Source of the DNA: Persicaria tinctoria
Lineage: Eukaryota; Streptophyta; Magnoliopsida; Caryophyllales; Polygonaceae
Reading direction: 5' to 3'
NCBI GenBank assembly: GCA_037127255.1
Contig: JBANSL010000012.1
Location: 36,881,115-36,945,114 of the forward strand
Length of the DNA: 64,000 nt
Notes under the pieces: model-generated
Told to the model about the DNA's origin: nothing
The model's database searches: none
Seen by the model: the letters and a program-made list of their open reading frames with translations, nothing else
Shown here: in pieces, positions 57,605-64,000 of the stretch
Layout: every line of letters begins with the position of its first letter
How positions within the stretch are numbered: position 1 is the first letter of the stretch
Program-made: the position numbers and the translations under genes

Positions 57605-60380
57605 AAAGACTACATAGAGTTCCTATGACCCATCAATGAAAGTTAACGCTCTCTTATCTCTGACATGAATCTAGGGAATGAAGATCTGCTAAACCAATTG
57701 TTTCCTCATGAGGTAATCCAAAAGATTATTACGATTAAAATTCCCACTTGTCAAACCTATGATAAGATGATTTGGAAGCCTGATCTAGAAGGGAATTTCA
57801 CCACCAAATCAGCTAGAAACATTATAGTGCCACCAAGTCATGACTCTAATTCATACACCTGGATATGGAAGCTAAAACTACCCCCCAAAATTAAGAACTT
57901 TCTATGGAAAACAGAAATAGATGGCCTTCCAACGACTACCCGTCTTAACAAGTATCTTAATAGGGTTTCCAGTCAATGCTCTCTCTGTGATGAATGAGAG
58001 GAAGATGCGGCTCATCTATTTAGAAGATGAAGAAGAGACATGATATCATCTTATTTTATGTGATTTTAGGTGTCTTGTGAGTAGGTTTTATGTTTATTAA
58101 GTGTCACTTTATATGTGTTTTTATGTGATTTATGTGTCATTTCGAGTATAGAGGTCTACACATGCTGTGTGTGTGAAATTTCAGGTGTTTCGGTGCACAT
58201 TTTGGAATATCTAACGAGTCAAGGAAAATGAGCAAGGAATGAGTCATGTTCGAGGATGATCCTTGAAGTCGGAGCATGTCCATAGAGAGCATTCGAGAGG
58301 CATGAGTCGAGGCAAGAGAGCTTTCAAGGTCAAAATCAAAGAAACAAGGTGGAATCGGACTCGGAACCCATACATATCGAGTCGGTATACCGAGCAGAGA
58401 AGAAAGTTACGACATACCGAGTCGATACCTGCAACTACCGACTTGGTACCTTAACCTTTCGAGTGAAAGATTGCCTTATAGTAGTGAAGTATCGAGTCGA
58501 TACTTTTCCTCAGCGTCAGTTCGTCGGGATTTTTATTCGCTTTTATATTTTGTTAAACGACTTTTTATTATATTTTATTATTATTTTAGGATTATTTTCA
58601 TATTTTTCTTCGAGGAATATAGATAGAGAATTAGGGTTAGAGAAAGGACGTCCAATTTTTCACGTTAGAAACTAGTTGCAGACATTGAAAGTTTTAGGCT
58701 ATTTCAGAGATTTCTCCTTGAAGGTTTGTTTTGCTGGATTCAAGAATACGTTTTGTTAATCTAGTCTTATATTCTTTCATCATGAATTCTTTGATTGTGT
58801 CTGAATCCATGTCTGGCTAGTTTTCTTGTTCTGGGGTTAGGGTGATCCCAACGATGTTGAGATAGACATGTGCGTGAGGATTGCCTGAATGAATTCTATT
58901 ATTTATTTGATTTGATCCATGAGTGTTTAATCTGATTAATTCTATGATTGATTGGAATCCTTTTGATATTCAACACGCGCCAGCTGTGAATTGAGATTGG
59001 ATACATAGACAAAGTTGTTGGAAAACATGGATTGGACTTGAGAATTATTTATGAGCAATCAATTTAATTCTCTAGAGGATATTAAACTATCGTAGACAAC
59101 CTAGGTTTGAATTGATTATGCGGATCGCACATGCGATTGTTTGATCGATTTGCTCGCTAGAGTCTAAGTGCTTAATGAGTCCAATTTGATCGATTAATCT
59201 ACAACAAGCGCAAGCTGAGTGGTAATTGAATGAAATGGACATAGTTATTGCGAGATGCATAGGCGGAGTGATAATGAATTTAGATAGTTTACCTTCAAAT
59301 ATTTCTTTTCAATTTGTTCAGGCATGAAAATTATATAGTCTATCGAAGATGCATTGTTGTGGTAAACCCTGACTCTGGAATGTTTCTCATCATATATTCA
59401 CAAACATTTGCAATTTGTCATTTTCTTCTTCTTATTTTCTTTATTCCTTCAAAAATCACTTCCGTTATTTGGCTTAGTAAACTGGTTGAGGTTCTGCAAT
59501 TGGTATTCACACAGTCCCTGAGATTCGACACTCGATTACTACAATTGACACTGTACGCTTGCGGGGTGTTGGTTTTAGACCGATCAAGACAGGTGTGTTC
59601 TTTCTTGAGCTCAATAATCCAGATCTTATCCATGCAAATTTAGAAAAAATCAGAAGAGAAAATAACAAATTTAAAGATCTAGCTTGCATTTGGCAAGTCA
59701 TTTGGGAAATTAGGAATGAGCAAATTTTCAGGCAAAGGAAACCGAATGGTGCAGCTCAAATAGTCCAGAGAATCAGACAAACTCTGCTCGATTGGGACCA
59801 GGGAGATTGCAGAAGCTCATAAATGAAAAGAGGCAGAAACAAAAGGGCTACTGTCAAGTGGAGTAGACCACCCAAAACTATCTACAAAATTAATGTAGAT
59901 GGTTCTATTGCCCTTTCTGGAAAGTGTTAGATTGGAGGAATCATTCGGGATTCCGAAGGTCAGATTATTGATATCGTTCATAAGGAAATTATTGAAGGTT
60001 CGATTATTCAAACGGAGGCCTCATCAATTCTTTTGGGGCTGCAATGTGCAAAGGAGAAAAGTTTGGCAAGATCATCCTAGAAAGTGATAACCAAATTTTG
60101 GTTAAGTCTATTAATCTACATCAACCACCAAGATGGGAAGTCATGCGACAGGTTGAAGATATTATCAAGCTTCAATCAGAATTTTCGATGGCAGATATCC
60201 GTCATGTCTACAGAGAATCAAATAAGTCAGCGGATTATATAGTGAGAAAAGGTGTAATCTATAATTTGCAGACTTTCCCCTATCACATGGATTTTTGTAA
60301 CATCATCGTTCAGGATGATCTTGGAGTTAGGCTACTATATAGGTACCGGCTCCTTATGTTTGCCTACTGTAAAAAAAAAA
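57605..60380 (+). pseudogene. LINE fragment (zf-RVT and RNase H) split by a solo LTR
   Basis: 57665-58040 codes the zf-RVT region (WKPDLEGNFTTKSARNIIVP, LPPKIKNFLWKTEIDGLPTT, CSLCDE) with stops. After the LTR insertion it continues at 59592 (NKFKDLACIWQVIWEIRNEQ), then RNase H (IYKINVDGSIALSGKC, GGIIRDSEGQIIDIV, ILESDNQILVKSINLHQP, VYRESNKSADYIVRKG). It ends ATGTTTGCCTACTGT plus ten A at 60370-60379. This is the same 3' end as the LINE at 41664, so a 5'-truncated copy of the same family. Several stops and frameshifts. Confidence 0.85.
58041..59586 (+). mobile_element. Gypsy solo LTR with perfect TSD inside a LINE
   Basis: 1546 bp, starts TGATATCATC and ends AGACCGATCA, flanked by AGACA at 58036-58040 and 59587-59591; LINE coding resumes directly after. 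The 3' end has ATTCACACAGTCCCTGAGAT-TCGACACTCG, a common end phrase of Tat/Retand-like LTRs. It carries its own palindrome set (58374-58503): TATCGAGTCGGTA, TACCGAGTCGATA, TACCGACTTGGTA, TATCGAGTCGATA, different from the TCGATATCGA families. No ORF. Confidence 0.93.
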
Positions 60381-60564
60381 GTAAGGATGATCCTTGATCA
60401 TCGATAGGGATGATATTACAAAGCCCCCTATTTAAATTACACCCTGTTACTTTTCGTTGTTTAGGATTTTTTTTGTGCTTTTATTTGATTGTGCCTTGTT
60501 CCAGATAGTTATATTGTTGATTATCTAATGAGTAACTGTAAGTATTGAATCATTTTTTTTTTGT
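60381..60564. other. Short intergenic stretch after the LINE tail
   Basis: A degenerate GATGATATTACAAAGCCCCC word resembles LINE 3' non-coding sequence near 41735 (reverse), so it may be the tail of the next fragment. Nothing else seen. Confidence 0.3.
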
Positions 60565-60900
60565 TGAAGATAATGTTGTTTCTTTGGTCTCATATAGTTT
60601 GCCATATAAAACAAAGGTCTTCAAAGTGTAAATTTTCATTTTTGATTGATGTAAAGTCCTTCATGAATGAATGAGTAGGTCTAACGTTAATAAATTATTG
60701 GTTTGTTATTTGTCCATAGTAGGTCATTAATGCTACAATAAGAGGGCACTTTATAAATAAATGGTGGACATCTTCATTGTTGCATAGATAGCAATGAGAT
60801 GATACTCTATTAAAGTATCTATTTAGTCTTTCTTTAGTGGGAATACCATCAACCGCAACTTTTTAGGTTCAATTCTGGATCCTATATATGAAAAGTAAAT
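60565..60900 (-). pseudogene. Third LINE fragment (zf-RVT to RNase H linker)
   Basis: Minus-strand translation with one or two frame repairs gives VPTKERLNRYFNRV-type sequence: KERLNRYFNRVSSHCYLCNN, EDVHHLFIKCPLIV, NENLHFEDLCFIWQTI, QRNNIIF. This matches 42350-42620 of the LINE described above in order. It is truncated at both sides. Confidence 0.7.
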
Positions 60901-61239
60901 GAAGCTTTCAAATCCACTTGTATATATGATTCATTATTCCCTGCATTAATTAATAAGTTTGTAGGTTGATTTAGTAGTGAAGGTTACATTTACATTTAAT
61001 TTCCAATTACACCGTGTTAAACCCTTGAGGTAGGTGCTCATGAACTTTCCGTTTATCAGTCAAATCATATGGAGTAGTTAATCAACGGTTACCTAGCTAG
61101 GGAAAGTTAGGGAAACTTGACTTTTTCTTCTGCTGGTTGCATAAGATTATTATATCTCTGGTCAAATATATAAACTACTCTCCGAATAATTATTCCTTAA
61201 ATGGGTCGAACAATATATTAATTTGTTGATTTGTAATGG
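60901..61239. other. AT-rich intergenic DNA, nothing recognised
   Basis: No ORF or repeat supported between the last LINE scrap and the LTR remnant upstream of the YSL gene. Confidence 0.5.
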
Positions 61240-61460
61240 TTAATATGCATGTTGAGAGATGTGAATGAGATCAGAAAGTGTCACACATCGAAAGTTAAAC
61301 CTAACAAACTCTATTATATGAGTGAAATATTCCTTCTATTGCCAATTAGTTTTAATAGAACATCACTCGGCTTGTGTGTTAAAACTAGTAGCGCCTGTGC
61401 ACACGAACCCCAATCATCGATCCGAGTCGGATTTGATATGGTATCAGAGCGGTTAGTCGA
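61240..61460 (+). mobile_element. TRIM/Copia-like LTR end with initiator-Met primer site
   Basis: TGGTATCAGAGC at 61439-61450 is the standard plant Copia/TRIM primer-binding site (complement of initiator tRNA-Met). Before it, GTCACACATCGAAAGTTAAA and GGCTTGTGTGTTAAAACTAG resemble TRIM LTR phrases (compare the common CCCACATCGGAAA). Nothing of an internal region follows; gene promoter sequence begins within about 60 bp. The LTR start was not located precisely. Confidence 0.6.
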
Positions 61461-61510
61461 TAATGCGAATTTCCAAATTTGAAAATTCTCCCCTTCCCGC
61501 TGGCTGCTGC

Positions 61511-61518
61511 TATATAAA
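61511..61518 (+). promoter_or_regulatory. TATA box of the YSL gene
   Basis: TATATAAA lies 120 bp before the ATG. It would place the transcription start near 61540 with a pyrimidine-rich 5' UTR of about 95 bp (CTCTCACTCATTCATTCATT). It is 60 bp downstream of the TRIM/Copia primer-site remnant. Confidence 0.65.
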
Positions 61519-61637
61519 CCCCTAACTAATGGTTTCATATCTGTGCTACTTGATCCCCTTCTTGAATCCGGCCTCTCACTCATTCATTCATTGATTCCCT
61601 AGCTCTTTTCATAATTAATTTGTGTAAATCTCAAGCA

Positions 61638-62776
61638 ATGGAGACAGCTGACAGGTGGGCGGAGGAGGCCTCTAGCGACATTAATAATGCGTCAGCACCG
61701 TCGGTGGAGAAGCTGTTCGAGGGAAAGCGAGTGCCACCATGGCAGGAGCAGCTGACGGTGAGGGCGATGCTTGTGAGCGTGGTGCTGAGCGTGGTGCTCT
61801 CCTTCATGATAATGAAGCTGAACCTCACCACCGGCATCGTCCCTTCCTTTAGCGTTGCTGCTGGCCTCCTCGGCTTCTTCATCGTCAAGACGTGGATCAA
61901 GTTTCTGGACAAGATGGGGCTTCTCCGGCAGCCCTTCACTCGCCAGGAGAATACGGTCATCCAGACCTGCGTTTCTGCTGCTACCACTATAGCCTCCAGC
62001 GGTACGTACGGTGCCATCTCTCTCCTTTAATTTTTCTTCTTCTTGTAACTCCAGGCATCTCAACCCCTTCTCTTAACCGTACGTACCTTTTTTTGACTAA
62101 TTAATAAGAGTTTTAATTTCCAAAATGACATTATATCAATACTGTAATTAAATTATTTAAGATTTTCAATAGTTGATTACAAGCTAGGATAATAATGACA
62201 TTATCAATATATATATTGTAAATTATTGAAAATATTGAAATATTTTGACATCTCCTGATCTGATGTTTTGGACTACATGACATATAATTACTTGACTCAT
62301 TTAATTTACTAACTTACATGTTGCAGGAGGGTTTGATACTTACCTCTTGGGTATGACCAAAGTTGTTGCTAAACAAGCAGTTGTAGCTGACAATCCAGCA
62401 AACATCAAAACCCTTGCTCTTCCATGGATATTTGGATTTCTGTTCGTTGTGAGCTTCCTTGGAGTTTTCGCAGTCGTCCCCCTCCGAAAGGTATCCTATC
62501 CTAAAATGAATTTATTATTGGATATCAATTCAATGACCTTGTCAATTTAAACCAACCTGCAATCGAAGTTATCATACATTCATACATGTTATGATAATGA
62601 TATATTAGAGATATGATGGATTAAATATATCTCTGTTGCCTATATCTTTTCTTGACTTCAGATCATGATAATAGATTTGAAACTTACATATCCAAGTGGC
62701 ACGGCTACAGCTCATCTTATCAATAGCTTCCACACACCACAAGGTGCAGAATTAGCAAAGTATGGGTTCGTTCGTT

Positions 62777-62827
<51 letters not shown>

Positions 62828-64000
62828 CCCTCGTTTTGACTTGTATTAAATTTAATTAATGATGTTAATTTTAATTATAATATTTGAAACATTAATTATT
62901 TGAAACTAGGAAGCAAGTGAGAGCATTGGGGAAATACTTCTCCTTCAGCTTCTTATGGGGTTTGTTCCAGTGGTTCTATGAAGCAGCAAACGGATGTGGG
63001 TTTGATAATTTTCCAACTCTTGGCTTGAAAGCCAAACAACAGACGTATGTAAATGAAACCCCCTTATACTCCTTCAGAATTAATCATATATATGTCTCCA
63101 TTTCAGCCAAGGAACGCATTTTTTTTAAAATTAATTTTGTGTGTCATGCATGATGACCTCATCATTTGAGTATTTTCTCATCTATTTATCTTAATTAAAC
63201 AAATAATTAAATATGTATGCTATGCAGGTTTTACTTTGATTTCTCAACAACAATGGTAGGAATTGGCATGCTACTACCTTACATAGTCAACATATCTATG
63301 CTATTAGGAGCAATATTGTCTTGGGGTATCATGTGGCCTCTTATTGCTGATAGAAAAGGTCATTGGTATGATGCAAATCTTGACGAAAGCAGCTTCCAGG
63401 GTTTGGAAGCATACAAGGTATAAGGTTTTTGTTTTGACTAAACTTAGAACCATATATATATATGTTAATATACAATATATTTTGGCTTATGACGACTTTA
63501 AGTACAGAAAGTAGATTTGAACTCTCACTACATCACATACACTGATACACAGGTATTCATATTTATCGCGATTATCCTTGGTGATGGACTGTTCAACTTC
63601 TGTGTGGTTCTTTACAAAATTATTGGGGGTTTATACAAAAGATTTCATAGCAAGGTTTATACTGGTATCATCTCTTCTAATGCAAGCTCTTCCCTTGATG
63701 ACTCTTTAACTCTATCAAATGATGACGAGCGTCGAACTTCACTTTTCCTCAATGATCACATTCCAACATCAGTAGCAGTGTGTTGCTACATTGCATTAGC
63801 TGTTGTCTCCACCGTCACACTGCCATTCATATTTCACCATCTGAAATGGTACTATATCATAGTACTATATATTGTTGCTCCGATTTTGGCGTTTTGTAAT
63901 TCATATGGGTCTGGCCTCACTGATATGAACTTAGGGTTCGCCTATAGTATATTGGCTGTGTTTACCATTGGAGCTTGGGCTGGACCAAACCACAGTGGAG
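61638..64000 (+). CDS. YSL (Yellow-Stripe-Like) metal-nicotianamine transporter, 3' end outside window
   Basis: Exons: 61638-62001, 62327-62490, 62662-62759, 62910-63044, 63228-63417 and 63553-64000 (continues). All introns are GT-AG and phases agree, giving 466 codons so far of about 670-700 expected. The start METADRW is the first ATG after the leader. The protein is an OPT-family polytopic membrane transporter of metal-nicotianamine chelates. Family marks: [13 protein letters not shown] (33-44), [34 protein letters not shown] (99-111), [10 protein letters not shown] across intron 1, [81 protein letters not shown]. The [17 protein letters not shown] and RVPPW...VPSFSVAAG signature suggests the YSL5/7/8 subgroup. 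Intron 3 has an (AT)n run at 62780-62824. No disruption seen; probably functional. Confidence 0.95.

Noticed and set aside
61631..62063. Minus-strand frames opposite YSL exon 1.
   Set aside because: They are shadows of a GC-rich exon. The plus-strand frame carries conserved OPT motifs and correct splice phases.

Overview
This window is plant nuclear DNA, most likely from a eudicot. It holds one clear host gene. At the right edge (61638 to the window end, + strand) is the 5' two-thirds of a Yellow-Stripe-Like (YSL) oligopeptide-family metal-nicotianamine transporter, with six exons in phase on GT-AG introns. Almost everything to its left is nested, mostly dead transposable elements in AT-rich intergenic DNA.

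Layout. 1-12904 is a decayed Ty3/Gypsy element (here 'X', Athila/Tat-like): gag end, retropepsin, integrase C-terminal part, long 3' non-coding region and 3' LTR. It is split by a 5.0 kb CACTA element (3925-8927, TSD TTT), a Copia-like solo LTR (9345-10398, TSD TTGAG) and a 99-bp tRNA-like retroposon (10820-10918, 15-bp TSD). 12905-13235 is the tail of a related LTR. 13274-18725 is a minus-strand Gypsy element with a gag-like ORF, a degenerate tRNA-Asp primer site and a 451-bp tandem duplication. 19286-29619 carries two LTRs of family 'B'. Between them lies a minus-strand non-LTR element whose RT appears fused to a restriction-like (PD-(D/E)XK) nuclease domain, and a reverse-oriented solo LTR sits inside the right-hand LTR. 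29960-35914 is Gypsy element 'A': LTR, primer site, one ORF of unknown function, polypurine tract, truncated LTR. Then come a gag pseudogene (35962-37270), a tRNA-like SINE, an LTR fragment, hAT-like remnants, an L1-type LINE (41664-about 48156, minus), a possible second CACTA element (48157-52890), a Copia remnant (54000-56750, minus), and a plus-strand LINE fragment split by a solo LTR (58041-59586, TSD AGACA). A third LINE scrap and a TRIM/Copia-like LTR plus primer-site remnant lie just upstream of the YSL promoter.

The least expected signal is a DNA-level pattern. The Gypsy families here share a 10-bp palindrome, TCGAYATCGA (longer form ACTCGATATCGAGT), repeated mostly as doublets 19-20 bp apart centre to centre. 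The doublets lie both upstream and downstream of the LTR TATA box and also inside the internal region. In the two credible ORFs that carry it the spacing becomes 21 bp, which keeps frame and gives a 7-residue repeat. A separate solo LTR carries a different but analogous palindrome, and the minus-strand Gypsy element carries repeated GGCGCC-centred units. The elements therefore look like carriers of phased palindromic site arrays rather than of peptide repeats.

Limits: all alignments were made by eye, and coordinates of eroded boundaries may be off by several bases. No database comparison was possible, and family names rest on motif recognition.
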